Both the position numbers and the translations under genes were made by a program. A DNA stretch of 64,000 bases from a bacterium BMS3Bbin10. Its GTDB lineage: Bacteria > Pseudomonadota > Alphaproteobacteria > Rhizobiales > Methyloligellaceae. The notes below the pieces were generated by a model, which saw nothing but the letters and a program-made list of their open reading frames with translations, was not told the DNA's origin and did not search any database. The stretch lies in the NCBI GenBank assembly GCA_002897995.1, contig BDTT01000059.1, forward strand, positions 42,215 to 106,214, in the 5' to 3' direction. Position 1 is the stretch's first letter, and each line of letters begins with the position of its first letter. This document shows positions 32,097-43,479 of the stretch, one piece after another.

Positions 32097-32927
32097 ATGA
32101 CCCCCAACTCCTCCGTCAAAATCGGCGCGTTGAGCGTTTCCAACACCGCTCCCATCGCGGTGTTCGCGGGGCCATGCGCGCTTGAATCGCGCGACCATGC
32201 CCTGGAGACCGCGGCCGCCCTGAAAGAAATTGCCGAACGGCTCAATATCGGCCTCATTTACAAATCGTCTTTCGACAAGGCCAACCGCACCAGCACCGCA
32301 AGCGCGCGCGGGCTCGGGCTGAAGGAAGCGCTGCCCATATTCGCGGAAATTCGCGAGAGCCTGGGTCTGCCGGTCGTGACCGATGTCCATGAACGCGAAC
32401 ACTGCGCCATCGTCGCCGAAGCCGTCGATGTCCTGCAAATCCCGGCCTTCCTGTGCCGGCAAACCGATCTGCTCGTCGCCGCGGCCAGGACGGGCAGGGT
32501 CATCAAGATCAAGAAGGGGCAGTTCCTGGCCCCCTGGGACATGAAGAATGTCGTCGCCAAAGTCCTGGAGGCCGGAAATCCCAACATCCTTGTGACCGAA
32601 CGCGGTGCGAGCTTCGGCTACAACACTCTCGTTTCCGACATGCGCGCGCTGCCCATTCTGGCTGAGACCGGCTGTCCGGTCGTGTTCGATGCAACCCATT
32701 CGGTGCAACAGCCTGGAGGGAAGGGGACTTCAAGCGGGGGACAACGCGAATTCGTCCCCGTGCTGGCGCGCGCGGCCGTTGCTGTCGGCGTGGCGGCCCT
32801 GTTTATCGAAACCCACCGCGACCCGGACAAGGCGCCATCGGACGGGCCGAACATGGTGCCTCTGGGTGAGTTCGAAGAACTGCTGAAAGACCTTCAGGAA
32901 ATTGACGCGGTCGTGAAGAAGGCGTAG
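32097..32927 (+). CDS. kdsA: 3-deoxy-8-phosphooctulonate synthase (KDO8P synthase)
   Basis: Makes KDO 8-phosphate for the lipopolysaccharide inner core. The 276-aa TIM barrel has [27 protein letters not shown] and [18 protein letters not shown], typical of the family. It is directly downstream of pyrG, giving a pyrG-kdsA-eno backbone that is here interrupted by the queuosine genes. Confidence 0.96.
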   Translation: MTPNSSVKIGALSVSNTAPIAVFAGPCALESRDHALETAAALKEIAERLNIGLIYKSSFDKANRTSTASARGLGLKEALPIFAEIRESLGLPVVTDVHEREHCAIVAEAVDVLQIPAFLCRQTDLLVAAARTGRVIKIKKGQFLAPWDMKNVVAKVLEAGNPNILVTERGASFGYNTLVSDMRALPILAETGCPVVFDATHSVQQPGGKGTSSGGQREFVPVLARAAVAVGVAALFIETHRDPDKAPSDGPNMVPLGEFEELLKDLQEIDAVVKKA

Positions 32928-32936
32928 CGCGTCCGG

Positions 32937-33938
32937 TCACGCCGGCGGCGCCAGCTTCCCTGTTTCATCGTCCCAGCGCCAGAGATTGTCATTGGTCAGA
33001 TGCGTGCCGCCGGCCCAGCGATCGATGGGCGCCTCTTTTGTGTAATCCGCGGCCCCCGCCAGAACCTGCAACCCCAGTGTGTTCAGACGGAGCGTGCTGG
33101 CCAAATACGTCCTGATATCCGCCTCTGGCAGTGCGGGTGAAAAGCGGCCCTCAAGACCCTCGATCAGGCGGCCCGGATTCGACGCAAGGCCATCCAGCCA
33201 GCCCCAGAAACTCCAGTCACCCATAAAAGCGGCCTCCTCGAGCCGTCCCGCCGCGGCAAATACCAAGGGCGGCGTCTCAACGCCGTCATTGATGGCCATA
33301 AGGATTTGATGCTGGGTGCGCGAAAGTCCCGACCCGGGGGCGGGCAATTCCTGCAACATGCGCCGCACCGCATTTTCAAGACTGGGCAATGCCGAAAGAT
33401 CCTGGTTCAACAGGCCCGCCCACGCTTCGGGCGCCGGCTGGCGGAACGCCGACCATGCCGTGCGCGCCAGCGCCAGTTGCGCTGCGCTCACCGGTTTACG
33501 GTCTTTGGCAAACTCCGTGATCGATTCGGGCGTTTGCGTCCCAAGAAAGTCTTGCGCCTGCACCAGCCAGAGCGCGCCATCGCTGCGCGGATTGGCTGCA
33601 AACCAGTCCAGGATTTGAATGAGTTGCAACTGATCGTAGAGATCATGCTCAAACCATAGGGTTACGGTCTCGAATGTTTCATGATGCGCCAAACCCCGGT
33701 CGCGCGCCTTGAAGTTTTCCAGCAATGCGGCCCGGTCCTCCCAGTTGCGTCCGCCGAGAAAACCGGCGCGCGTCCGCGACAGTTCTTCATGGGAGTCCGT
33801 CAGCGGCGCCGGCCCCTCATGCAGGACATCGCGCCAGGGCAGAACTTCAGTGCCCGCATAGGCCTTGCGCAGGATTTCTCCCGCCGAATCGCCATTGGTG
33901 ATGATGAGGTCGTATCCGGGCTGAAGCGACTGACCCAT
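32937..33938 (-). CDS. DUF1835-like protein, last gene of the queuosine operon
   Basis: 333 aa starting at ATG 33938 (MGQSLQPGYDLIITNGDSAG); an open frame continues upstream but overlaps queF. Conserved-looking motifs are IITNGDSAGEILRKAY, WRDVLHEGPAP and TLWFEHDLYDQLQLIQIL, which match my recollection of the DUF1835 family; a database search was not possible. It begins 4 bp after queF, so it belongs to that operon. Function is unknown. Confidence 0.7.
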   Translation of the reverse strand: MGQSLQPGYDLIITNGDSAGEILRKAYAGTEVLPWRDVLHEGPAPLTDSHEELSRTRAGFLGGRNWEDRAALLENFKARDRGLAHHETFETVTLWFEHDLYDQLQLIQILDWFAANPRSDGALWLVQAQDFLGTQTPESITEFAKDRKPVSAAQLALARTAWSAFRQPAPEAWAGLLNQDLSALPSLENAVRRMLQELPAPGSGLSRTQHQILMAINDGVETPPLVFAAAGRLEEAAFMGDWSFWGWLDGLASNPGRLIEGLEGRFSPALPEADIRTYLASTLRLNTLGLQVLAGAADYTKEAPIDRWAGGTHLTNDNLWRWDDETGKLAPPA

Positions 33939-33942
33939 TCGT

Positions 33943-34404
33943 TCAGCCGCGCCCGCGATAGGCCGCAACCCCCTGATCGGGCACCCACAAGCCTTCGGGC
34001 AGGACACCCGTTTGCCAGAAAACGTCGATCGGCATGCCGCCGCGCGGATACCAGTAACCGCCAATCCTCAGCCAAAGCGGTTCGATATCGCTCACAATCC
34101 GTTTGCCGATCGCTACCGTGCAATCTTCGTGGAAGGCGCCGTGATTGCGAAAACTGGCCAGATAAAGTTTCAAGGATTTCGATTCCGAAATCCATTCGCC
34201 CGGCACATAGTCGATGACCAGATGGGCAAAGTCCGGCTGACCCGTAACCGGGCAGAGCGAGGTAAACTCGGGGCAGGTGAAGCGCGCCAGATAGTGGGTA
34301 TCGGAATGCGGGTTGGCCACCCGCTCCAGCTTCGCTTTCTCCGGTGAATCCGGCACGGGCACTTCCGCGCCCAGTTGGGTGAGTTGTTCTTCCTGGTCAG
34401 TCAT
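33943..34404 (-). CDS. queF: PreQ0 reductase (NADPH-dependent 7-cyano-7-deazaguanine reductase)
   Basis: Reduces preQ0 to preQ1 for queuosine. The 153-aa unimodular form has the nucleophilic Cys in [14 protein letters not shown] and the ESKSLKLYL motif of the QueF family. The start ([15 protein letters not shown]) is the internal ATG at 34404; the frame is open to 34482. It follows queD by 10 bp. Confidence 0.95.
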   Translation of the reverse strand: MTDQEEQLTQLGAEVPVPDSPEKAKLERVANPHSDTHYLARFTCPEFTSLCPVTGQPDFAHLVIDYVPGEWISESKSLKLYLASFRNHGAFHEDCTVAIGKRIVSDIEPLWLRIGGYWYPRGGMPIDVFWQTGVLPEGLWVPDQGVAAYRGRG

Positions 34405-34414
34405 GTCGACAAAC

Positions 34415-34783
34415 TCAATCCGGGCCGGGACCGGTATAGACGCAGCCTTCGTTGCAGGTGTCGCGGGAGATGGCGATCTCAACCAGCCCGGGAACGCGAT
34501 TATGCAGCCGGCTCCAGAGCCATTTTGAAATCAACTCCAGGGTCGGGACCTCAAGCCCCTCGATCTTATTCAGAAAATTATGGTCGAGCGTGGTACGCAG
34601 CTCTTCCGTTGCGCCCTTGAGATCATCAAGATGCATGATCAGACCCGTTTCGGAATCGGGCTCGCCTTCGATGCTGACGCGCACGCGGAACGAATGACCG
34701 TGAATCCGGGCGTTGGGATGGCCTTCCGGCGCTGAGGGCAGAAAATGCGCTGCCTCGAATGTAAATTCCTTGTAAATACGCAT
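34415..34783 (-). CDS. queD: 6-carboxytetrahydropterin synthase-like protein QueD
   Basis: Acts after GTP cyclohydrolase in queuosine synthesis. The 122-aa product has FEAAHFLP and the zinc-binding HGHSFRVRV. The position of the usual catalytic Cys, four residues before HGH, holds Asn (HPNARIHGH). [10 protein letters not shown] motif occurs near the C-terminus. Start 34783 ([13 protein letters not shown]) is chosen from the family N-terminus. It lies between queE and queF. Confidence 0.85.
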   Translation of the reverse strand: MRIYKEFTFEAAHFLPSAPEGHPNARIHGHSFRVRVSIEGEPDSETGLIMHLDDLKGATEELRTTLDHNFLNKIEGLEVPTLELISKWLWSRLHNRVPGLVEIAISRDTCNEGCVYTGPGPD

Positions 34784-34829
34784 GGGCCGCTGTTTAAGGG
34801 ATTTCACGTTGCAATACCAGTAGGGTCTG

Positions 34830-35462
34830 TCAGGCAATTCCCATGAGTTTATGGGTTTGCAGGCTGAGCCGCCATTGCGGGTTTTTGACGCAATGGGCAA
34901 GGGCGGCCTGCGTATTTTCACGCGCCGCGCCGCCGTCCATGGGTTGCAGCAGAAAATTCCCGAAATCCAGACCTGCCACATCGCCCGGTGCGATGCCGTC
35001 CTGCGGGTAAACCAGTTTCAGCTCATCGCCTGATTTCTGCACCAGCTCCGCCCCCGCCTTGGGGCTCACGCAAATCCAATCTATGGAACGCGGCACAGGC
35101 AGTGTGCCGTTGGTTTCAATTGCGATTTCAAAACCCGATGCGTGCAGGGCGGCAATAAGGGCTTCATCGACCTGCAACATGGGCTCGCCGCCCGTGAGAA
35201 CCACCAGAGGCTGCTCGCCATTTGCCCCGCGCCATTGATCCATACAGGCCCGCGCGACATCTTCGCCCGCACGGAATTTTCCGCCGCCGGGGCCATCCGC
35301 GCCGAGAAAATCGGTATCGCAAAAGCGGCAGATGGCGGCGGCGCGGTCGCGCTCCAGGCCCGACCACAGGTTGCAGCCGGTAAAGCGGCAAAAGACCGCG
35401 CGGCGGCCGGTTTGCACGCCTTCTCCCTGCAGGGTCAGATAGATTTCCTTGATTGTGTACAT
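34830..35462 (-). CDS. queE: 7-carboxy-7-deazaguanine synthase QueE
   Basis: Radical SAM enzyme that rearranges 6-carboxytetrahydropterin to the deazaguanine ring. The 210-aa protein has the divergent cluster motif C-x14-C-x2-C (GCNLWSG ... CRFCDTDF) instead of CxxxCxxC, as in some QueE families, and LTGGEPMLQVDEAL for SAM binding. It starts 3 bp after the queC stop. Confidence 0.94.
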   Translation of the reverse strand: MYTIKEIYLTLQGEGVQTGRRAVFCRFTGCNLWSGLERDRAAAICRFCDTDFLGADGPGGGKFRAGEDVARACMDQWRGANGEQPLVVLTGGEPMLQVDEALIAALHASGFEIAIETNGTLPVPRSIDWICVSPKAGAELVQKSGDELKLVYPQDGIAPGDVAGLDFGNFLLQPMDGGAARENTQAALAHCVKNPQWRLSLQTHKLMGIA

Positions 35463-35465
35463 CTT

Positions 35466-36200
35466 CTAACGCGTTTGCGCGGCTGCGGTCTCGCAGCGCC
35501 ATTCCCTATAACCTCTGGCGCGCAATGCGCACGCCGGACAGTCCCCGCAGCCATAGCCCCATTCATGGCGCTTGCCCCGCTCGCCCAGATAGCAGCTGTG
35601 GGTGTGTTCGACGATGAGAGCGGTGAGCGCGTCGCCGCCAAGCTCATGCACCAGCGCCCAGGTCTGCGCCTTGGTGAGATGCATCAGCGGCGTTTCTATC
35701 ACCAGGTCTTTTTCGGTGCCGAGCCGGATGGCCTTCGCCAAGGTCTGCAATGTCTCTTCGCGGCAATCCGGATAACCGGAGAAATCGGTTTCGCACATAC
35801 CGCCTATGAGGGCCATAAGGCCGCGCCGGTAGGCGAGGGCGGCCGCATAGGTGAAGAACAGAAGATTGCGGCCCGGCACGAATGTATTGGGCAGGCCGTT
35901 CTGCTGCATCTCAATGGCGACATCCCGGGTCAGCGCCGTGTCGCTGATCTTCCCCAATGCGGGCATCTCGATCATATGGTCCGCGCCCAGACGCGCGCGC
36001 CACTGCGGGAAACGCTCGGAAATTTCCTCGCGGACCCTCTGCCGGCAGGACAGCTCGATATTGTGGCGCTGGCCATAATCGAATCCCACCGTCTCGACGC
36101 GCGCGTAACGCTCAAGCGCCCAGGCCAGGCAGGCGGTTGAATCCTGACCGCCCGAAAACAGCAGCAGCGCGGCTGTGTTTTGACGATTATCGGCGCTCAT
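35466..36200 (-). CDS. queC: 7-cyano-7-deazaguanine synthase QueC
   Basis: ATP-dependent synthase making preQ0. The protein has the PP-loop [26 protein letters not shown], and the zinc cysteines in [15 protein letters not shown]. An ATG at 36218 or 36200 may be used; 36200 (MSADNRQNT) is closer to the family start. It is the first gene of queC-queE-queD-queF-DUF1835. No preQ1 riboswitch is visible upstream. Confidence 0.95.
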   Translation of the reverse strand: MSADNRQNTAALLLFSGGQDSTACLAWALERYARVETVGFDYGQRHNIELSCRQRVREEISERFPQWRARLGADHMIEMPALGKISDTALTRDVAIEMQQNGLPNTFVPGRNLLFFTYAAALAYRRGLMALIGGMCETDFSGYPDCREETLQTLAKAIRLGTEKDLVIETPLMHLTKAQTWALVHELGGDALTALIVEHTHSCYLGERGKRHEWGYGCGDCPACALRARGYREWRCETAAAQTR

Positions 36201-36311
36201 CGATTTGCTCCCCGGCACCCGACCTTTTTCCCCGGGCCGTCGTGAATTTCATTAAAGATGAAACCACGGCCTTACTCGCTCTTTCGCAACGCGCGGTGAT
36301 CGGCTAAATGA

Positions 36312-37664
<1,353 letters not shown>

Positions 37665-37790
37665 TTTAACCGCCGGTACGCGGCCGATGCATGGCATTCC
37701 ACAAGGTCATTGCGGCAAACCGGCCCGGGCGGCGCATTTTTTTATGAAACGGTAGAGAATCGGCAGGTATTTGACCACAAGTGCTGCTTT

Positions 37791-37817
37791 CCGGCGGCGA
37801 GATAGTCTCGCTGCCGG
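37791..37817. terminator. Hairpin between eno and ccoN
   Basis: CCGGCGGCGAGA (37791-37802), loop TAG, then TCTCGCTGCCGG (37806-37817); 11 of 12 stem positions pair. No T-run follows. It lies 127 bp after eno, so it may be a leader hairpin for ccoN or a protected transcript end. Confidence 0.4.
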
Positions 37818-37906
37818 ATATCCGCGCGCATGCAAGACTTGCGTCTTGATTCCGATGTTGAGAATTTAGCGCAACGGTGTACGATTCCGAATCAGGGGCG
37901 GCTTTA

Positions 37907-39583
37907 ATGAACACCAAGAAAATAGCGTGGAATGCATTTTCCGACGTGCTGGCATTTGCCGGATCGCTGGTCGGGCTCGTTGTCGGATTGATTTTCGCAA
38001 TCGGCGGGCGCGACGATGTCATCATGTTTCACGGATGGGTTTTTGCGGCGGCCAGCGCCGCGGCCGCGCTGTATCTTTTCGTCCGGATGATCGAAGGCGA
38101 CGGGGAGCCCGACGAAACCGGGTATTTTGACGCTCCTATCCGCTTCGCCACCATCGCCACCTTATTCTGGGGCGTGATTGGCTTTCTCGTCGGCGACATC
38201 ATCGCCTGGCAGCTTGCCTTTCCGGTTCTCAATCTGGATCTCCCCTGGACCAACTTTGGCCGCCTGAGGCCGGTTCACACCTCGGCCGTGGTTTTTGCGT
38301 TTGGCGGCAACGCCCTGATCGCGACATCCCTTTACGTGGTTCAGCGCACCTGCCGGGCGCGGATGGCGGGACGCTGGTCACCCTGGTTTCTGGTCTGGGG
38401 GTATCAGCTTTTCATCGTGCTCGCGGCCAGCGGCTACGTTCTGGGCGTAACCCAGTCCAAGGAATATGCCGAGCCTGAATGGTATGTGGACATTTGGCTG
38501 ACCATCATCTGGGTCGTTTACCTGCTTATATTCTTGGGAACGATGGCCCGGCGCAAGGAACCGCATATCTACGTCGCCAACTGGTTCTTCCTCGCCTTCA
38601 TCGTCACGGTGGCGATGCTGCATATCATCAACAACGCCGCCATTCCGGTCTCGTTTCTGGGCTCGAAGAGCTACAGCCTCTATACCGGCGTGCAGGACGC
38701 CATGACCCAGTGGTGGTACGGCCACAATGCCGTTGGCTTTTTTCTTACCGCCGGATTCCTCGGCATGATGTATTACTTCGTGCCCAAGCGCGCCGAGCGC
38801 CCTGTTTATTCCTACCGGCTGTCGATCGTCCATTTCTGGTCGCTGATTTTCCTCTATATCTGGGCCGGACCGCATCATTTGTATTATACGGCGCTTCCCG
38901 ACTGGGCGCAGACGCTGGGCATGACCTTTTCCATCATGTTGTGGATGCCGTCCTGGGGCGGAATGATCAACGGGCTGATGACCCTGTCGGGCGCCTGGGA
39001 CAAGCTCAGGACAGATCCCGTCATCCGGATGCTCGTGGTCTCGGTCGCCTTCTACGGCATGTCCACCTTCGAGGGGCCGCTCATGGCCGTCAAGGCGGTG
39101 AACTCTCTGTCTCACTATACGGACTGGACCATCGGTCATGTCCATTCCGGCGCGCTGGGCTGGGTCGGGTTCGTGAGTTTCGGCGCGATCTATTGCCTGG
39201 TGCCCTGGTTATGGGGCCGCAAGGGGCTCTATTCGCTGCGGCTCGTCGAGTGGCATTTCTGGGTTTCGACGCTCGGCATTCTGCTCTATATCACCGCGAT
39301 GTGGGTGTCGGGCATCCTCCAGGGGCTTATGTGGCGCGCCTACGACTCGCTCGGTTTCCTCGAATATTCCTTCGTGGAATCGGTGGAGGCCATGCACCCC
39401 TTCTACATCATCCGGGCCACGGGCGGATTGCTGTTCGTGATCGGATCGCTGCTGATGGTCTGGAACGTCTGGCGCACAATACGGGGCGATGCATCTCTCG
39501 ATATGGAGGATCAGCCGAGGATTGCGGCGGCGCCTGAACTTCGGGAGCTGCCGGCCATGACGCGCCCGGTACCGGCGGAATAG
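37907..39583 (+). CDS. ccoN: cbb3-type cytochrome c oxidase subunit I
   Basis: Catalytic subunit of the high-affinity oxidase used at low oxygen. The protein has about 12-14 membrane segments and the heme/CuB histidines in [35 protein letters not shown] and [12 protein letters not shown]. It starts at ATG 37907; GTG 37877 is an alternative. It heads the ccoNOQP-GHIS set. Confidence 0.97.
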   Translation: MNTKKIAWNAFSDVLAFAGSLVGLVVGLIFAIGGRDDVIMFHGWVFAAASAAAALYLFVRMIEGDGEPDETGYFDAPIRFATIATLFWGVIGFLVGDIIAWQLAFPVLNLDLPWTNFGRLRPVHTSAVVFAFGGNALIATSLYVVQRTCRARMAGRWSPWFLVWGYQLFIVLAASGYVLGVTQSKEYAEPEWYVDIWLTIIWVVYLLIFLGTMARRKEPHIYVANWFFLAFIVTVAMLHIINNAAIPVSFLGSKSYSLYTGVQDAMTQWWYGHNAVGFFLTAGFLGMMYYFVPKRAERPVYSYRLSIVHFWSLIFLYIWAGPHHLYYTALPDWAQTLGMTFSIMLWMPSWGGMINGLMTLSGAWDKLRTDPVIRMLVVSVAFYGMSTFEGPLMAVKAVNSLSHYTDWTIGHVHSGALGWVGFVSFGAIYCLVPWLWGRKGLYSLRLVEWHFWVSTLGILLYITAMWVSGILQGLMWRAYDSLGFLEYSFVESVEAMHPFYIIRATGGLLFVIGSLLMVWNVWRTIRGDASLDMEDQPRIAAAPELRELPAMTRPVPAE

Positions 39584-39594
39584 GAGAGCGAGCC

Positions 39595-40329
39595 TTGGAC
39601 TGGTCAAAACACAAGATATTCGAGACCAACTCGATCATACTGCTTGTCGGCATTCTCATCGTGGTGTCCATCGGCGGAATTGTCGAGATCGCACCGCTGT
39701 TCTGGCTCTCCTCTACCATTGAGAAGGTTCAGGGCATGCGCCCTTACTCACCTCTTGAACTGACCGGCCGCAACATATATGTGCGCGAAGGGTGCTATCT
39801 GTGTCATAGCCAGATGATCCGTTCGCTGCGGGACGAAGTGGAACGCTACGGGCACTATTCGCTCGCCGCGGAAAGCATGTATGACCGTCCATTCCAGTGG
39901 GGATCCAAGCGTACCGGGCCTGATCTCGCGCGGGTCGGCGGCAAATATTCCGATGAGTGGCACACGCTGCATCTCAAAAACCCGCGCACCGTCGTGCCGG
40001 AATCGGTCATGCCGGGATATTCCTTTTTGGCGGAGCGCCGGGTTGACGCGACATACATTGCCGACGATCTGACCGCCTTGCAGGCCATCGGCGATCCATA
40101 CACCGACGAGATGGTCGCGCAGGCCGGCGCGGATTTGAAGGCGCAAGTCGACCCGGACAGCGACGGAGCGGAGGCGTTGCTGGAGCGCTATCCCAAAGCG
40201 CAGGTCAGACAATTCGACGGCAACCCCGAATTCATCTCGGAGATGGATGCTTTGATTGCTTACTTGCAGATGCTGGGCACGCTCGTCGATTTCACGACTT
40301 TCGATGCCTCTGGACCCAATTTGCGGTAG
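39595..40329 (+). CDS. ccoO: cbb3 oxidase subunit II, monoheme cytochrome c
   Basis: Membrane-anchored cytochrome c passing electrons to CcoN. The 244-aa protein has one N-terminal anchor ([20 protein letters not shown]) and CYLCH at residues 67-71, with the axial Met near [13 protein letters not shown]. The start is TTG at 39595, preceded by GGAGAGCGAGCC. It starts 11 bp after ccoN. Confidence 0.96.
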   Translation: MDWSKHKIFETNSIILLVGILIVVSIGGIVEIAPLFWLSSTIEKVQGMRPYSPLELTGRNIYVREGCYLCHSQMIRSLRDEVERYGHYSLAAESMYDRPFQWGSKRTGPDLARVGGKYSDEWHTLHLKNPRTVVPESVMPGYSFLAERRVDATYIADDLTALQAIGDPYTDEMVAQAGADLKAQVDPDSDGAEALLERYPKAQVRQFDGNPEFISEMDALIAYLQMLGTLVDFTTFDASGPNLR

Positions 40330-40342
40330 GGCGAGCAGAACC

Positions 40343-40519
40343 ATGAAATATTTGACAGTTGTGGCAATAACCCAGTCCCTGGCTCTGTTATTTTTCATTT
40401 TCCTGTTCGCGGTGGTCCTGACTTATGTGTTCTGGCCCGGCAACAAATCCAAATTTGACCGCGCCGCCCGGATACCCCTCGATACTGACGAGGCGGCCGC
40501 TCGAAACCGGAAGAGCTGA
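40343..40519 (+). CDS. ccoQ: cbb3 oxidase subunit CcoQ/FixQ
   Basis: Small single-span subunit that stabilises the cbb3 complex. 58 aa starting at ATG 40343: KYLTVVAITQSLALLFFIFL anchor, then the YVFWPGNKSKFDRAARIPL motif of FixQ. It lies 13 bp after ccoO and 3 bp before ccoP. The upstream open frame to 40256 is in ccoO and not real. Confidence 0.93.
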   Translation: MKYLTVVAITQSLALLFFIFLFAVVLTYVFWPGNKSKFDRAARIPLDTDEAAARNRKS

Positions 40520-40522
40520 CCC

Positions 40523-41389
40523 ATGGGAAAACCCGAATTTGATGCAGCCACAGGCACCGAAACCACCGGTCATGAGTGGGACGGGGTGAAGGAGCTCGAC
40601 AACCCGCTGCCGCTATGGTGGTTATGGGTGCTTTGGGCAAGCGTAGTCTGGTCGGTCGGATACTGGATAGCCATGCCGGCATGGCCGCTTGTCGCCAGCT
40701 ACACCCAGGGGCTGCTCGGTTACAGTCAGCGCGCGGTCGTCGCCAATGACCTGTCCCAAGCAAAAGCCGCTCAGGCTGTTTACCTGGAAAAAATCGCAAC
40801 CGCTGATCTGGCGGCCATCAGCGCCGACGCGGAGCTCTTGCGATTCTCTCTCGCGGGCGGCGCGGCGGCCTTCGGAGACAATTGCGCGCCGTGTCACGGA
40901 CGCGGAGCCCAGGGCGCTACAGGTTACCCCAATCTCAATGACGACGATTGGCTTTGGGGCGGCAAGCTGGAAGACATTCAACAAACGCTCAAGGTTGGAA
41001 TCCGCTCAAATCATCCTGACACGCGCGTTAATCCCATGCCGGCGTTCGGCAGAGACGAGATACTGGAGCCGGCGCAAATTGCTGACGTTGTTGAATATGT
41101 CCTGACGCTTTCAGGCGGCGATGCGGATGCAGCCGCGGCCGGGCGCGGCAAGGCCATATTCGCTGAACAATGCGCCGCCTGCCACGGGGAAGAGGGCAAG
41201 GGCAACATGGAACTCGGCGCGCCGAACCTGACCGACGTCCTGTGGCTGTATGGCGGAACGCGAGAGGCGATACGCCAGACGGTGCGCAACTCGCGAGCCG
41301 GCGTGATGCCCTCCTGGGAGGGGCGTCTGTCGTCTGACACAATCAAGCAGCTCGCGATTTATGTTCACTCTCTTGGAGGCGGTCAGTAG
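40523..41389 (+). CDS. ccoP: cbb3 oxidase subunit III, diheme cytochrome c
   Basis: Electron entry subunit of the cbb3 oxidase. The 288-aa protein has the N-terminal HEWDGVKELDNPLPLWWLW motif and a membrane anchor, then two heme c sites: CAPCH (121-125) and CAACH (217-221). It closes the structural ccoNOQP set; ccoG begins 78 bp later. Confidence 0.96.
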   Translation: MGKPEFDAATGTETTGHEWDGVKELDNPLPLWWLWVLWASVVWSVGYWIAMPAWPLVASYTQGLLGYSQRAVVANDLSQAKAAQAVYLEKIATADLAAISADAELLRFSLAGGAAAFGDNCAPCHGRGAQGATGYPNLNDDDWLWGGKLEDIQQTLKVGIRSNHPDTRVNPMPAFGRDEILEPAQIADVVEYVLTLSGGDADAAAAGRGKAIFAEQCAACHGEEGKGNMELGAPNLTDVLWLYGGTREAIRQTVRNSRAGVMPSWEGRLSSDTIKQLAIYVHSLGGGQ

Positions 41390-41467
41390 GCGCCGCCGAA
41401 GTTCGACAAGCCTGACATATGGTGCCTCTCCCCGTTTATGCGGGCGTGAACCAGAATCGATATTCGC

Positions 41468-42976
41468 ATGGCTGTGACAACAACAAGTAGTGCGCGCAGA
41501 GCTACCAGTGAAGCGGCGCCCGGCGTAACGCGCATCGACGCCGTCGCCGTCAATGCGCCCGAAACCCGGTCTCTCTACGCCGCCCGCGAAAAGGTTTGTC
41601 CCAAGCGGACCTACGGCGTCTTCCGCACCGTCAAATGGGCGGTAATGGCCCTCACGCTGGGTCTTTATTATCTGCTGCCGTGGCTGCGCTGGGATCGGGG
41701 GCCGCATTTGCCCGATCAGGCGGTCCTGCTGGACTTCGCGAACAGCCGCTTTTATTTCTTCTCTCTGGAAATATGGCCGCAGGAGTTTTATTTCATCACC
41801 GGGCTCTTGGTTCTTGGCGCGCTGGCGCTGTTTCTGGCCACGGCGCTGGCGGGGCGCGTATGGTGCGGCTATACCTGCCCGCAGACGGTCTGGACCGACC
41901 TGATGATCGCTGTGGAGCGCTTTTGGCAGGGCGACCGCAATGCCCGCATGCGCCTCGACAAGGCGCCCTGGACCCTCGACAAGGTCTGGCGGAAGGGAGG
42001 CACTCATCTTTCCTGGCTGCTGATCAGCGTCACGACCGGCGGCGCCTTCGTTTTTTATTTCCGGGATGCACCGACACTGATGGCGGAGTTTCTAACTTTT
42101 GACGCCCCCGCCATCGCCTATATTTTCCTGGGTATCTTCTCCGCAACCACTTATCTGCTTGGCGGCATAGCGCGCGAGCAGGTGTGCACATATATGTGCC
42201 CGTGGCCGCGCATTCAGGGGGCAATGTTCGACCACCACTCGCTGCTCGTAACCTACCGGGACTGGCGCGGCGAAAAGCGTGGTTCCCACAAGAAAGACGA
42301 GAGCTGGGAAGGGCGCGGTGACTGTATCGACTGCATGCAGTGCGTGGCTGTTTGCCCGGCCGGCATCGACATTCGCGACGGAGCGCAGCTTGAGTGCATC
42401 CAGTGCGCGCTTTGCATCGATGCCTGCAATTCCATCATGGACAAAGTCGGACGGCCGCGCGGTCTGATCGCCTACGATACTTTCGATAATCTCGAAGCGG
42501 GCGCAAGGGGCAAGACTTCGCCGGTTAAACTGCTGCGCCCCCGCGTGTTGCTGTATGTGGCGTTGATCGTACTGGTCATGCTCATCATGCTGGTGGCCCT
42601 GTGGAACCGCTCAGTGCTTGATGTCAACGTGTTGCGAGACCGCAATCCGCTGTTTGTCGCCTTGTCCGATGGCAGCATTCGCAATGGCTACACGATTAAA
42701 ATACTGAACAAGCGCCAGGAGGAACGAAGTTTCCGTGTCGGGACCGAGGGGTTGCTGGGCGCAACGCTTCGCGTCGTCGGGTTTGATAAAGACACCGACC
42801 CAACAGTCACGGTCCTGCCCGACGATCTGCGTGCGCTGCGGATTTATGTGACACTGCCGAAGGAGTCCCTGTCGAACCTGAAGAGCGGCGTAACCGATTT
42901 CAAATTCATTGTTACCGATCTGAACGACGACTCAACAGTGAGCAACGACACCACCTTCAGGAGTCCGGCCAGATGA
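41468..42976 (+). CDS. ccoG: CcoG/RdxA/FixG copper-handling iron-sulfur protein
   Basis: Membrane protein with two [4Fe-4S] ferredoxin clusters, linked to copper delivery for cbb3 assembly. The 502-aa product has several membrane segments, CGYTCPQTVW, and the clusters around CIDCMQCVAVCPAGIDIR and CIQCALCIDACNS. The C-terminal domain is Ig-like and periplasmic. It overlaps fixH by four bases (ATGA). Confidence 0.96.
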   Translation: MAVTTTSSARRATSEAAPGVTRIDAVAVNAPETRSLYAAREKVCPKRTYGVFRTVKWAVMALTLGLYYLLPWLRWDRGPHLPDQAVLLDFANSRFYFFSLEIWPQEFYFITGLLVLGALALFLATALAGRVWCGYTCPQTVWTDLMIAVERFWQGDRNARMRLDKAPWTLDKVWRKGGTHLSWLLISVTTGGAFVFYFRDAPTLMAEFLTFDAPAIAYIFLGIFSATTYLLGGIAREQVCTYMCPWPRIQGAMFDHHSLLVTYRDWRGEKRGSHKKDESWEGRGDCIDCMQCVAVCPAGIDIRDGAQLECIQCALCIDACNSIMDKVGRPRGLIAYDTFDNLEAGARGKTSPVKLLRPRVLLYVALIVLVMLIMLVALWNRSVLDVNVLRDRNPLFVALSDGSIRNGYTIKILNKRQEERSFRVGTEGLLGATLRVVGFDKDTDPTVTVLPDDLRALRIYVTLPKESLSNLKSGVTDFKFIVTDLNDDSTVSNDTTFRSPAR

Positions 42977-43479
42977 GCCCGGTAAAATTCATGCCCGAGA
43001 AGTTCGAAGGAAGGCACGTATTGTTCGCGCTGATCGCCTTCTTCGGGTTGATGTTTCTTGCCAACGGCATCTTCGTCTACTACGCGCTTGGCACATTCAA
43101 TGGCAATGAAACCACCGACGCATACCGTAAGGGCCTGAACTATAACAAACGTATCGCCCAGGACGATGCGCAGACGGCGCGCGGCTGGAAACCGGCCGCA
43201 CGCTATGATGCCGGCGCGGGGCGTCTTGTCGTCGAGATACAAAACCGGCAGGGCCGGAATGTCGCGGGATTGAAAATCTCCGCTGAAATTCGCCGGCCGG
43301 TGAACAACACGTACGACCAGTCGGTTTCCCTGGCCGAGACGCAGGCAGCCCGGTATATAGCCCCGCTCGATCTCGCACCGGGCCGGTGGACCCTCTCGGC
43401 AAAGGTGTTCGGGCCGGGTGGCGAAGGCAAACCGGCCTTTCGGTTCCGGCAGCGTTTTTGGGTGAAGGAAAGCCCATGA
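42973..43479 (+). CDS. fixH: FixH/CcoH family protein
   Basis: Membrane protein needed for cbb3 oxidase assembly. 168 aa with one N-terminal anchor (HVLFALIAFFGLMFLANGIF) and a soluble domain with GLNYNKRIAQDDAQ and a Trp-rich end. It overlaps ccoG and the copper ATPase by four bases each, so the cluster is tightly coupled. Confidence 0.93.
   Translation: MSPVKFMPEKFEGRHVLFALIAFFGLMFLANGIFVYYALGTFNGNETTDAYRKGLNYNKRIAQDDAQTARGWKPAARYDAGAGRLVVEIQNRQGRNVAGLKISAEIRRPVNNTYDQSVSLAETQAARYIAPLDLAPGRWTLSAKVFGPGGEGKPAFRFRQRFWVKESP

Noticed and set aside
37840..37900. FNR box upstream of ccoN (TTGATTCCGATGTTG, and GATTCCGAATC)
   Set aside because: Only about 7 of 10 consensus positions match and the second half-site is wrong. 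I found no good FNR box before ccoN, although cbb3 genes are usually under such control.
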